Shown piece after piece: positions 26,282-38,421 of a stretch of DNA of 64,000 nucleotides. This DNA is from Nyssa sinensis (taxonomy: Eukaryota; Streptophyta; Magnoliopsida; Cornales; Nyssaceae). A model generated the notes under the pieces. That model saw only the letters and a program-made list of their open reading frames with translations, made no database searches and was not told the origin of the DNA. The stretch lies in the NCBI GenBank assembly GCA_008638375.1, contig CM018031.1:60814688-60878687 (forward strand), given 5' to 3'. Every line of letters begins with the position of its first letter. The stretch's first letter is position 1. Both the position numbers and the translations under genes were made by a program.

Positions 26282-28800
26282 ATCTGATGTAAATAATGAT
26301 AATAATTGAGAAAATAAAATATAAAAAGTAAAAAGATTAAGCCAATCCAACAAAGCAAGAAAATTGACCTCAGGAATGGATGGAATGTAATTAGAAACTC
26401 ATAGAAGCTATTATAGAAATTATTAATAAACTATATACCTTTTCATTAGGATCCAAAGATGATTGAACGTAGAAAAAATACATGTGTGTACCTGCACTAG
26501 TATGTTTTACGAAATGGGACAAATATTTTAGACCCATTTGGGTGCATGTTTGTGTTTCCTATATTTTGTTAGAAATTTTTTGAAACCAGGAAATTGTTTG
26601 TAGTCTCGTAGAGATTCCTAAAAATGATATCATGTCTGGCAATATTTGCTATTGGGATTGTGTTAGACCCTATTTAGGTTGGCATTCATGGCATAGGCCT
26701 GGGGAGGATTGCCGTGGCCAATTGGATGTTAGCAGTGAAGTCAAATAGTTTGAATCAAGTTAGTGGCATTTTCATAATTATGCAGAACTGGTTCAGACAT
26801 GCTGATGTGAAAAATGTGTACTCTGCATATATACAAGCAGAAAAATGTTTCCCCTTGTCAAATCGAAATGTTTTTCGTTTTGCATATACAGGGAGTGTGG
26901 TTCCCTCCCTGCCCCAAAGGTGATGGCAGGAATGGGCAGCACCCTCAAGCCATGAGTTAGGCATGGCTTGCAAGACCCTAACATGTGTGTATGTGGACCA
27001 AGTAATGTGGCTAAATTTATGGGCAAGCCCCTGGAGGGTGTGTGTAATTGTTAGACAATCTATGTTGTGGGTCCTTGTGGCATTGGGAAGCTGTGTGTGC
27101 ATGCCTTGTACCTGATAAAAAAAAATTGATGTGCATGCCTTGTGGTAGCTAAGGATAAGGCATGGCACATGTGACAATTGGCGCTCAAGTGTGCACAGTA
27201 GCAAAAACCCCAAACAAAGTGAAATTGGCACATGGTGGCATTTTTTTGTAAATATGGGTTCTCACACATGGGGTGGCATCAGACCATGGCCAAGAGCGTA
27301 GATGGTCTTGGCGCCTACGGGGCAAGTTGCCTTGATGATCGGTGACTTTGTGGTGGGGGAGACCAAGCAACGCCAATGCTAAGGGTAGCAACATGTGGTG
27401 GACACATGACATTGGTGGTGCATGGTTCAAAACAAAGCCTTTGCATGGCTTGGCATGTTCGCTTGTTGGCATAGACCCTTCCAAAATTCTCATATTGCTC
27501 TTCCTCCACAAATACTACAAAGGCACAACGGAGCCAAGTTCCACACCCTCCTCATATGCCTCCCTATCTGATCCCCTTACCATCCAAACAAAAACTCTTG
27601 AGCCGTATGGGGCAAAATGCCAAAATCCATGACCAAGACCAACCAAAGAGTGAAAACAGAAGACTCAACATCCTCAGGGCTGGAGAATCAAGACAAGGGC
27701 AGTTGTTGGCGGTTACAAGAGGGTTGTCTCTGGGAAAACAAGAGAAATTGTTGCAACAATGCAGCGTGTCTAGTGTTAACAACAATGTAAGGAACTAAGG
27801 TAATTGTTGACAACCCTCTGGAGCATGTGGACCAGTCTGGACGGTGATAGATTAGCCTAGCAGTCGCGGTTGTCAATTACATGCCAATCTACGACAAATG
27901 CTGATTAGTCCACAGCACACTTATCTGTTGACGTTGTCAATTGCAGACCAATATGGCCAATGCTGGTTGGTGCTAGAAAAATGCAAGGCAGATAGGGGTG
28001 TCAACTACAAAACTGTATGTGGCAGCCTAAAAATTGTGATGCTAGGGTTGTAGAAAAAGGAAGAAGACAAATCTTAGTGGGTGGCTTTTGTATTTTGCAA
28101 CCCTTAACCAGTGTATCCTTACACTTAGAAAGAAGTAAAGGTTGGGACATTGTCATATATATTTCGTGTGGGTTTGTGTGAGTGTGTGCCTACCTTGTTC
28201 CTACTCTGTGTACCTTAGTTTTTGTATTTACTGTGTTGTGTATTCTGTGCGGTGCCCCTTGTGGGCAAAAACCAGTAGGGTTGTATAATTAGTTGACCTA
28301 GTTGTGGTTACTTAGTGCCATCACAAGGGAAAAATTTGATGAAGAATTTAGCCCTGTGACAGGTAGTATGGTGCAAATGAAGATGGAAGTAAGGGTGGCA
28401 GTAGTTTCATAATTGGAAGTAGTTTTGTGGAGGTGTGGGAAGTGGTTGTTGAGGTAGTGATCATGTTGTGGTAAAGATGATGACAGACGTTTGGTGGTTA
28501 TGGCGGTGGTGCAGGCAACAGGTGATGTAAGGGGAGAGCCAATGCGAGTGCAGTATACTACATTAGTTGGAACATGAGACTCGAACCTGAACCAGTTGTT
28601 TTTATGGCTTTTTTCATATTTTCTGTTCTTACTTCTTTGATAAGTCATATTTTTAAATATTTTCATTTTGTTTTTTGAAGTTCCAGGACACTAGACAAGT
28701 TATCTCTGCTTTCTGATCTCTCACGTTAACTAATGAATAATATGTTTTAAAAATTGCATCCAAAAGAGCTCTTAACTAACTCATCTTTTACAAAAAGATA
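26282..28800. other. Gene-free region upstream of UBA-PUB gene, probably transposon-derived
   Basis: From about 26640 to 28600 base composition is richer in G and C than nearby intergenic DNA, and many short frames are broken by stops. The stretch begins tgttagaccc near 26660, like the start of a Copia LTR. Short internal repeats occur (gttgtcaatt.c twice, 27868-27955). Around 28045-28320 the sequence resembles an LTR/leader. No reverse transcriptase, integrase or gag domain is readable, so this is only a suspected eroded element. Confidence 0.35.
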
Positions 28801-28952
28801 GAATGACATAAAAATATAACTAGTGTGGTTGCCATGAGGGCACCATCCATCTGCTACTACAAATTCTTGCCTGATTCAATACATATAAGGCGTGTTAATG
28901 AAGATAAACGAATACCAACTTTCAGGTGGTGGTTTATTTATTTATTTATTTT

Positions 28953-28980
28953 TTGGGGGGGGAGAGGGGGGGGGGGGGGG
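28953..28980. repeat. G-rich homopolymer tract
   Basis: About 27 G in 28 bases, interrupted by one A, preceded by a (TTTA)n run. It could form a G-quadruplex or be a sequencing artefact. Confidence 0.85.
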
Positions 28981-29514
28981 TGTTGTACATTTGACCTTGT
29001 ATACAATTTTTTTTAACTCCAAATACAGCCAAATGTATGTTCAAAGTTTAAATTTCTCTCTACCAAGTACCAACTTAATCTCAAGAAACAGGTGCTCAAA
29101 TTCAGTTGTTTCCGAGACCTTTGAAGGTTATGTGGCTCCTTGTTGAATATCTACTGCCAGTCAATATGCTGAACAACACACAAGTGGCTATCACTTTTAA
29201 AAGTGAGGCCTAAGTAAGAATCAAATAATGTCACGCACAAAAGATTTACTTATAGCGTTCGATAATAAAATTCCCTGAGAGAATTATTCAAAACTAACAC
29301 ATAATGTATATACAAACTCTAACAAAATTATACAAACCACGACCATTTTGCCATCCAAAAATCAACCAGACAGGACCCAGTGAGTAAAAAGAACAGCATA
29401 CGAGCAGCATAACATCAGAAATGTGGATTACAACAAACTCAGCAGATTGAACAACTCATATGCAATATTATATATATATAACCAAAAAAACGAAAAGGAT
29501 AATAGAAATCGTAC

Positions 29515-29670
29515 GGCTTTCTGTACGCGAGGATTAAAATGAGAATTGAAGACAGTTGTTCGTGGCGCTTCAGTTGATTCAACGAAATTAGGATTAGAAG
29601 TGAGGAAAAAATGCTGTTGAATCGGAAGAGCCCTAGTAGAGACTAAACGTCTTAAAGAGAAGCCCGCCAT
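29515..29670 (-). CDS. First exon of a probable mitochondrial protein
   Basis: The start codon at 29670 opens MAGFSLRRLVSTRALPI, an Arg/Ser-rich, acid-free N terminus typical of mitochondrial presequences. The exon continues through NPNFVESTEAPRTTVF and FNPRVQKA, then meets a plausible donor (GCC|GTACGA) at 29514: 52 codons. The next exon is not certain. One candidate acceptor before 29170 would add only a few residues (HIDWQ, stop). Another candidate near 28875-28815 would add about 16 residues ending in WQPH and a stop. I do not recognise the product. A telo-box lies about 35 bases upstream. It could also be a gene fragment. Confidence 0.5.
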
Positions 29671-29704
29671 TGAAGAATGCTGATTCTTTACAGAATCTAA
29701 AAGA

Positions 29705-29712
29705 AAACCCTA
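29705..29712 (+). promoter_or_regulatory. Telo-box upstream of mitochondrial-type exon
   Basis: An AAACCCTA octamer about 35 bases upstream of the 29670 start codon. Confidence 0.45.
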
Positions 29713-31985
29713 CGCAACACACCTTCTGGTTTGATCTATTCTTTCTCCTCTCTCTCTTCTCTCTCTCCTCTCTCTCTACTTTTCTGAATTTTGATGATTC
29801 TTTTCTTTCATTTTTATATCTTATTATTCTTTGGCCAAGAAAAGTATTTTCGTTCTCAAAGACGTGCGAAGAATATTCACGTGCTAGAGCCTAGAGCAGC
29901 AACCCATTGTGGCTTTGGCTTCGGCTTCTTCTAGTACAAGACATAATCTTGCCAATCAGGTACGCTCATCCTTTGGTTGGCCCACATGCTTATGTGGCAA
30001 GATGTGGCGATTATATTTGACGTATGATTGAATTAATTAGAAGATCAGCCATTGATTTGTGAGTAATGTTATATTTTTTAAATATTTATTTCAAATTTTA
30101 TATTTTAAATAATATAAAAATCCTAAGATTACATAAAAAAAAAAATTATAGAAAAAAATAAACAATCTATTTGAGTTTAAATCAAGATGAGCATTCATAA
30201 AACTTCACTTAATTGAGATTACTCCTAGAAAAAACAAACCAAGCTATAGTTTTATTTTAGAATTAATAAGATTTTTAGATTAAGTTTGAGTAATTCATTG
30301 TTAATGTTGATTAAGACATTCATAACTATGGCTAATTCTTAGGGTAGATTACAATACTACCCTCATCACCTTTCTGGAGGTTGAAACTGTTAGGATTTGT
30401 ATAATTTCCTATCATGTTCAGTGAAATTCCTGTTCATTTACTTTAAAAAAAATGCATGGATATATTACATTGATATTTTTTGAAGTTTCTAACAATTACA
30501 CTGATTATTTTTGAGATTTCTAAAATTATACTAACTTTCCCTACTCTACTTGACAATATACAAATACTTCTTTTCAGTTAATTTAAAAAAAAAAATGACA
30601 AAATTGTCCCTTTTATTTATTTATTTTTATTTTTAAAATTTTGACCACTTTTTTCTAAATTTTTTAAAGACTTTTTATTAGTTTATTTAAAAATAATTTT
30701 AAGGTAAATAACTTATATTTATTTTATATCAAAATAAATTAAAGATTTTTATCAATATTTATTTAGAAAATGAAAAAAAAGGGTCAAAATTTAAAAAATT
30801 AGAAAAAAAAAACATGAAATAGATAGTTTTGTCATTTTAAAGAAAAAATTGACTAGAGGAAGGTATATCTGTATATTGCTAGTTAAAATAGGGAATGTTA
30901 GTATTATTTCAAAATTTTCAAGAGAGGTTAGTGTAATTGTTAAAAATCTTAAAAGATGTTAATATAATTTATCCAAAATGCATTTATTCGTGTACAAATG
31001 GGGAAATGGGGTTTATTTAATCATAATTAAATATATGTGTATATATATATATATATTTTTTTTTTTTGCCTTATTTTGAGAAGAAAAAAATGAAAATCTT
31101 CTGTTGAGTTGTAGGTTCCATGTCAACTAATTAATTAATTCATCTTTCATTTGAAAGTTACATACTTAATAGATCTTTAAAGGGCATTGCCTTCTATAGT
31201 TTTATCTAACTTAATGGATGGAAGGTGCCAAATAGTTTGCTAGTTTGATCATTTTGTAGTTCAAGCAACAGGCGTTCATATTTAACTGATGACTTTTCAT
31301 GTAATTGACGTAATTCCTCTTTTTACACGATAAGTCAGAGTTAAAGTCCCATGTCATGCATACATTCACTTCAAATAATTCTCTCTCCCTGTCATTGTAT
31401 TCAAAAAAAATATATGGTAATTTGATCCAAATCTGTAATATTTTCTCTTTGATTTTGAAATTTTTATACAAAATTGAACTTAAAACCTAGCCCCAACCAC
31501 ACTTCCTATGATTAAGCCACATGTTACACATATATCATGCACATCCTCTTATTAGATATGAAGGGTGACATCCAAAGCATCAGTTTACAAAAAGACCTTA
31601 GTCCTCTAAAAATCTTGGCTACATGTTATGCCACATTAATCTCATGAGAACTGCAACATGAATGTCCTTTATTCATGAGTAGAAATTGGTAAGACACAAA
31701 ATGCAATACAATGAGGCAATTAATCAATTTTATATCATTACAAGTTTGTAAGGGTTTAAATTGAATTTGGAAAGAATTTATCAATCTTTCTTAATTATTC
31801 ATTGAGCAACGAAAGACGGACCCAATCTCTCGTAATCTACCTTTATTCCATCTCTCTCACAGAAATAGAGTCTAGTCGCTCATCAAGAATCGAGACCCAC
31901 TCTCAGACCACTAGAGAGGTAGGAAAAAGTAAATTATAAGAGGGGTGGATTCATATTATTGGATTAATATTGAGGACAGACATTA
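29713..31985. other. Intergenic region, mostly MITE and AT-rich filler
   Basis: This is the upstream flank of the mitochondrial-type gene and the downstream flank of the XTH gene. It holds the MITE at 30458-30974 and an (AT)n/T tract near 31034-31067. No exon is supported. Confidence 0.6.
30458..30974. mobile_element. Mutator-type MITE, copy 2, with 9-bp target duplication
   Basis: A 517-bp palindromic element. The left end GGATATATTACATTGATA and the inverted right end GGATAAATTATATTAACA are related, and both arms carry TAACAATTACACT further in. It is flanked by the perfect 9-bp direct repeat AAAATGCAT at 30449-30457 and 30975-30983. It belongs to the same family as the element at 6162-6616. 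Confidence 0.9.
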
Positions 31986-32398
31986 TTAAAGGCACTCTTG
32001 GGGACGAATAGGATACCTAGACCTATCAGAACAATAATCATAAGTCATATACTTCTTTCTCACATCCTCATATGCTTTTTGTTGAGTGGAGTTCAATTCC
32101 CAATACTTGTTACCATTCCACCAATATTTAGAGGAATGACAATCTTGGATTGTGGAGTTTTGAAATGGGCAACCATCAATGTCAAAACCTTGGAAATGGG
32201 CTTTAAAGGGTGCATGAGACCAATTAGTCTTTGTTTGGCCTCCATCTGTTGCCCAACTATCCCCATCCCACAAGCTTGCTTCTATCTGCATTGGCTGTGA
32301 AGGGTAGCTGACCCCAATATTTGTATTGTTCTTGAATACTCTTATGGGAATGTTGTCCACATAAAACCTGAAAACCCAACATTTCAAAAACATGCTAA

Positions 32399-32462
<64 letters not shown>

Positions 32463-32814
32463 ATTACACTATTTGATGTTGGTTCCAAAGTATTTGGTAA
32501 GTATGAAAGTCTGCTGTGGGGTCAAACCAAAGAAAGGTTCTTTGCTCTCTATTTCCTAACCCATTTGAGAACACATTTGTTTGTAATGTGTAAGGTCTTC
32601 CTTCTCTATTACCCAAGAACTCGAAGTCTAGCTCGTCGTGGTTAACTGTGTGTGAAGTTAGCTGCAACAAATCAGTTACCTCAAATTAGAAACCTCCCAA
32701 TGTAAAAAGGAGCAAGAATATGTATGGCATGCATAGAAATTAAGTGAAGATTTCATAGACTGAAGAGAAATGAGAAATTGTTGATTAAACACTCAAACCT
32801 TTTTCTAAGAGGAT

Positions 32815-32868
<54 letters not shown>

Positions 32869-33841
32869 AGACAGAGAGATTAGTGATTATTTTAAGGCAT
32901 GAACTCTTTACATAGAAAGGTGTAACAACTCCTGCAGAATCCTTGTCTGGTAGCTTTATCCTCAAATGAAAGAATCCAGATCCATAGCTTAGCTTGGACC
33001 CAAAGCCAGCCCCTACAAAGCACAATTGTGAAAGCATGCATTCAAAAAGAGGAAATATATATACTTCCTAGCTTGCACCATTATCGATCATAACCATATA
33101 TCAAAGACAACATGAGGCCATATGCACTTTAATTCAGCATATGATGTTCTTGCATGTTTGCAAAAAGAGAGGAAAATTTTTCTTCCACTGTTTAAGGGTT
33201 GTAGCCCAATCCAGCTTACCAATAGTTCTACATTTGTTCGTGTATGTATCATTATGAATTAAGATTCCCTTCTATAAATAATTTTTTTAAAATAGAGCTC
33301 TATATATAAATCACATCATATATCTACTATTAAATAATGAACCAAATGAAGCCAAGCATGCACCTCAGGCTCTATTAAGGTAAATATTATGGCATACACG
33401 TTAAGGCTCTATTAAGGTAAGTATTATTGTTAGATTACATTCTTTTAACGAAAGGCATTCAATAACATTATTGGCTTAATAAAAATAGAATTCCGCTTTC
33501 ACATAGATTTTTCAAGGATTATAAGGTCATGTTCGATACACAAGAATATAATGATCATTTTATAAAATAAAATTAAAAATTAAATAAAAATGACATGCAA
33601 TGAAATAATAATTATTCATCTAAGTCAAAAGAATACTTAAAATAATTTTTAAATAAAATGATATCAAATAAGAATAAAAAATAAAAAGGATAAAACGGGT
33701 AATTCTACTAAACAAGACATGATATAAGAGTTCTTTAATGAATAATTTTTTCTAAAATATTTATTTCTTAAACGCCTGTTTTCACCATCCATCCAAATTA
33801 ACGAGTACTTATTGTGAAAGTCCATAGACACATGTATAAGC

Positions 33842-33877
<36 letters not shown>

Positions 33878-33965
33878 ATATGAAAATTAATATATATATA
33901 TATACGTGCATATATATTTAGATATTTACTCGTGCAAATATCATATAAGAATATATTACTTAGGC

Positions 33966-33996
<31 letters not shown>

Positions 33997-34600
33997 TGTA
34001 AGAAATTTACATATACATACATGTAAAAGTACATTTTTTAACATAAATCAGATGTTACTCTTTTTTAAAGTTAAACAAACAAAAATATAGTACTTAAAAA
34101 GTTTGAAGAGAGTTCAATTGCTCCAACAAACCTTGAGTGAGTGTGAGTTACCAAGTAATTATATGTCAAAATATTTCATGTTTTAGACACGTCGATTGAA
34201 ATTTGACCTATTCAAGTAGCTCACAGAGAGAGAAAGAGAGAGAGCACTATTTTGTTAACTATAAATTGGACTTAGTTCTGCAACAAGCATTTAAGGAGTT
34301 TTCTGTTTGCCCAACTCCATCTGCCCTTTAGCATTATAAGCACAATCAATACAACATGAAATGAAGACGACCAAACACAGGGGAGAATGAAAGAAGAAGA
34401 ATAAGAAAGAGAAATAATCAACCTGAAGAAATGTCCATTGAAAGCTGGATTTCTCTTCCTTGGTTTTGAGACAAGACATGATCATTTCCCCATGTAATAT
34501 AATAATTCGTATCAAAGCTATTAATATCACTGGCTTTCCCACCCATCAGCACCACAGCTTGTAGGAAAAATGCAAAGAAACCCAATACAGAATAATCCAT
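31986..34600 (-). CDS. Xyloglucan endotransglucosylase/hydrolase (XTH, GH16)
   Basis: XTHs cut and rejoin xyloglucan chains in the cell wall. Four exons: 34600-34423, 33012-32912, 32661-32468 and 32367-31986 (stop TAA), 284 residues, the usual family length. Residues 1-23 are a hydrophobic signal peptide. The catalytic motif [10 protein letters not shown], with its nucleophile and acid/base glutamates, begins exon 3. It is followed by [15 protein letters not shown]; the N-x-T glycosylation site often found just after the active site is absent. Conserved [27 protein letters not shown] and [13 protein letters not shown] are present. The C-terminal XET_C domain has [11 protein letters not shown], the CSDRSRYP motif and paired cysteines. 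The reading frame is intact. A TATA box and a telo-box precede the start. Confidence 0.95.
32399..32457. repeat. (AT)n-(AG)n compound microsatellite
   Basis: About 11 AT units followed by about 18 AG units in intron 3 of the XTH gene. Confidence 0.95.
32814..32857. repeat. (TG)n-(AG)n compound microsatellite
   Basis: Alternating TG then AG units in intron 2 of the XTH gene, close to the acceptor side. Confidence 0.95.
33842..33993. repeat. Cluster of (AT)n and (GT)n microsatellites
   Basis: AT runs at about 33842-33866, 33890-33905 and 33966-33993, with a short GT run between the first two, in intron 1 of the XTH gene. Confidence 0.9.
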
Positions 34601-34609
34601 TTGAAATAG

Positions 34610-34618
34610 AAACCCTAG
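34610..34618 (-). promoter_or_regulatory. Telo-box in XTH leader
   Basis: AAACCCTAG on the plus strand, ten bases upstream of the XTH start codon. Confidence 0.45.
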
Positions 34619-34652
34619 CTAGTACTATTCTTAGCTTAGCAAGTGTTGTTGG

Positions 34653-34660
34653 GTATATAT
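34653..34660 (-). promoter_or_regulatory. TATA box of XTH gene
   Basis: The minus strand reads CTATATATACCC about 53-60 bases upstream of the start codon, at the right distance for transcription starting near 34625-34630 with a very short leader. Confidence 0.6.
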
Positions 34661-35207
34661 AGATCGACACACATATGTGTGTGTACGTATTATGTACATA
34701 CGTGTATGTATATGTATATATGGGTCTGGACGTCAGTTTCCAGGAGGCCGTGAACAAGCAAGAAGAGTGTGAACCATCATGATCACCTTCTACCTTCCCC
34801 GCACGCCATTGACTTCTCCATGCCATTGCCATAACAAACCACATCATAATATATATAGCTTGTTTGTTTGGAAAAAAATCTCCAAGAAAGAATAACACTC
34901 ACTCAAACAAAAACAAAAAAATCATGCTAATAGTTTGATGAAAATGAACCAATGAAGAATCGTTGTTCTATATCAGGATGTTATAAAAAGTTAATGAATC
35001 GATCAAAAAAAATTAATTAATTATGATTGCTTGAAGTTGGTTGAAAAGCCAATGACATCAAACTTCAAATAAGTTTGTACAAATCTGGCTTATTGTTACA
35101 ACCATTAATTAACAGGCTTTTTGTGTCTTCTTTGTTAATACAATCCTTTGCTTGGTACACTTCTAGTTTTCAAATGTGACAATAAAACATTTTTCTTAAT
35201 GTATGAG

Positions 35208-35210
<3 letters not shown>

Positions 35211-35249
<39 letters not shown>
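35211..35249. repeat. (TC)n microsatellite
   Basis: About 19 TC units upstream of the XTH gene. Confidence 0.97.
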
Positions 35250-35252
<3 letters not shown>

Positions 35253-36604
35253 CTTTTAATATATTAATTAAAATACACGTCGACAAAGTTGGACAATCTA
35301 AATTCATGCGAAAGTTATTTATTATGAATCTTGATTTTTTTTTTACAATTTTATGAGAGGTACTTGGATCACTTTGAATCATATTGGATAGTGACATAAA
35401 ATGGCGATAAACAAAAACTAATTCAATGCACAAGACTCTCATTATTGTGGAGTCTGAGTAAATCAATTAAATATATACATCTTTTTTCCCACAAGAGTTG
35501 AAACTATTTTCGTTATTCGAACCCATAATTTTTCTAATTAAACGAACAAGGCAATTGCTTTGAACCCACCTATATAAAAATAAAAAATAAAAAAGACCTT
35601 AAATTTGATGTAAGATTTCAATTGTGTAATTCAAACTAAAAGTTTTAGTTCAACAAATATCTAACTTCACCAAAAAGGCCAATCAAGAAAAAGATTCAAT
35701 TCTATTAATAGTCTTATTTCGTATTATTCACATTTTTTATTACTATAGATTTAGATTTAATAAAAAAAAGATGTAAATAATTATCTTATATTATTTAGTT
35801 TATATTTTTTTGTAAATTTTATTACTAAAATATTGATTAATTATTTAATTATGTAAAAAATTTATTATTAGAATATTATTTAACACTTTATAGGTCTCGG
35901 GTTGTTTTAAACCGATAATACATAATAAAAAAAATCTTATCATATCAAAAAAAATGATAGTCTCAATGAATAACTTTCCAAACGTTGACCTTACTCACCA
36001 ATTACCCATGAAACATGGTCTTACATGAGAGAATATTGGGCATCCACGTCGTTTGTATCATCAACATGCATGCATTGAACTTGAGAAAGTAACGTAACAG
36101 TTTCCTTCTGCAGAGCTCCACTCAATTACTACAAAAGCCGTTGCGGTTGTAGTCTTGCAAACATTCAATGTAGATGGGCCTATGGGGCCCACTGGAATTT
36201 ATGCTTTATCATGGTTGTACTCCTTTAGGCTAATCATCTGGAGGCCAAGAGGACAAGTGTGTCCAGTGGGTACAAATATTGAATAACGAAACTTTCTTGA
36301 ATTTTCTACCCTTGACCACAGCTAATAGAAGCCTGTGTTTATTTCATTTTATTTTTGGGTAAATAGTGCTTGATTTCGATGCAGGACAAAATGGGGCCAA
36401 GCCATACTGGGTTTGACATCACAAGGCTTTTTGGATTTGGGCTGTCTTACACGACTTAAACGGCGGCCCAGAAAAAGTGAATATATATGGCCCACAGACC
36501 CTTTTTGTTTTCACGCTCTCGCTAGCAGTTTTGCCCATGGCTTTTCCACTAATATTTTAATCCCCGATATGATCTTTCTTAGATTAGATCTGTTTCCACG
36601 GGCA

Positions 36605-36647
<43 letters not shown>

Positions 36648-36649
36648 CA
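36605..36649. repeat. (CA)n-(TA)n microsatellite
   Basis: About 16 CA units followed by a short TA run in the region between the XTH and SUMO genes. Confidence 0.95.
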
Positions 36650-37565
36650 CAATTTAATCAGTTAATCTTTGAGATCTCTCTAATATTTGTCTCGCATTGC
36701 CTAGAAAGTAAAGAGCGAGTAATTAATGCTTATAAAAGCAATACTTTGCCTCAATTTCACCTGTGTGATAGAAATAAATGGAATGACACAGTTAACTTCA
36801 AGCCACCCTCCTCTTTACTTTTATCAGATAGTAAAAACAATTCAACTCGTCTTTGGTACAACACAACATAATTAATGTGTAATAAATGGCAGGTCTAGGT
36901 AAAAATATAAAAGTTGAAATTAAAAAGAGTTTTTATAAAAATATAAAAACAATTAGGGGGGCAATTCCTTTTTTAAAAAAAAAAGTTATAAAAACCTTGT
37001 GATAAAAATCTAATTTTCAAGAATTTTTTTTTGGAGGGGGCATTGCTCCCCTAGGCTATAGGTAGAACCGCTCCTATGTGTAATACACAAACCAGTCATG
37101 TCGTAGAAATCTCACCTCCACGACTGACGCTAGCATAATTCTCATCTAATTCAACGATCATAATGCCCATGCACCAGATGTAATTTCTCAGCTTCATTTA
37201 TTGCACACGAATACACTAAGTAAAATTCAGTTAACAGGCACACATGAGCAAGAGAAAGGCACACATTGATCAACATCATAATACATTTCACCAAGGGAAA
37301 AATGTGCACAATGGAAACAAGAAATAGATTCCAGAACTTCAAATTGTAGCAACAGAAAGACCAAATAACGACCCATTAATACCCCATCAGAATGTATAAC
37401 TGATAGACCAAAGATAAAAAAACTAAACTTAATTATATCAAGTTTGCATCAAATCCATTTTACGTGACAGGAACGTCACCATAAATGAGCGAGTTCAGAA
37501 ATTTTGCAGCAACTCTTCCCAGCACGCTTTCTCCATACAATTTTGTGCAGCTGCCCAATTTGCAG

Positions 37566-38368
37566 TTAGAGATAATATGGACACCCACCTCCAGTTTGAT
37601 GCAGCATTGCATCAATTTCGTCGCCATCCTCCATTTCAAGCTACCCCCAACATTTTTTGCAGGAAAAATATTTTAATTCAGTCAAATGCAAGTCTAATGA
37701 AAAGTGCAGTATACAAGGCAAAGCAGTTGGTTAAACATCAATCCACCTTATGCTTCCTGGAGCGAGCAATGCAAGTGACACGTGCTATCGGAAGTGTACA
37801 AGCAAAATGCAGAACTATAGATATATATTAACCAAATAAGATAGAAAGGAAGTTTGATGCATCAAAGACATGGAAATCCTATAAAAGATTTTCCTTGGGT
37901 AGATTTCTTCAAATAGGAGGAAAATGAATTTCATGTAGCCAACAAGACGAGCAAATCTGTTCCTTCCAAAATAAAATAGACACGTGTTCTACGATATAAT
38001 AGTAAATTAATATAAAACACTTTCCTTTCTTTTCTCTTCTCTATCATTTCCACATAATATGAAACGATTACACTACCCTCTCCTCTCTCCTCACTAGTTA
38101 TCCAATTTTTTTTAGGGAGAATTATTTTCTCCTCTCCTCTCCTTCATAACTAATGTTCTCATCTCCTTTCCTCTTTCCCTAATTTATCCAAATAGACTGT
38201 AAAAGTATTAATAATCTTACTTAGAGACGTTTTATTTTCAAAATAGGGATATCTTAGTAAATTCATACACACATTTTGCCATCTTTAGTACACTTCCATG
38301 TTAAATTAGTTCTTTATTCTTTACAAATGTGTATAGAATTTCAACCATCCACTTTTCCTTAATTCGCT

Positions 38369-38421
<53 letters not shown>

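Larger units (their letters stand above)
34661..37565. other. XTH promoter region and 3' flank of SUMO gene
   Basis: Gene-free. It contains a CT microsatellite (35211-35249), a CA microsatellite (36605-36637) and AT-rich sequence. Around 36950-37080 a segment ending in gctcccctaggctataggtag looks like common plant transposon debris. A degenerate tRNA-like B box near 35515 is mentioned among the rejected items. Confidence 0.55.

Noticed and set aside
26755..27800. Several open frames on both strands
   Set aside because: No conserved motif, no splice context, frames overlap on both strands; interpreted as transposon-derived DNA.
35500..35575. tRNA-like GGGTTCGAAT on the minus strand
   Set aside because: Cloverleaf not formed and A box missing; at best a degenerate SINE.
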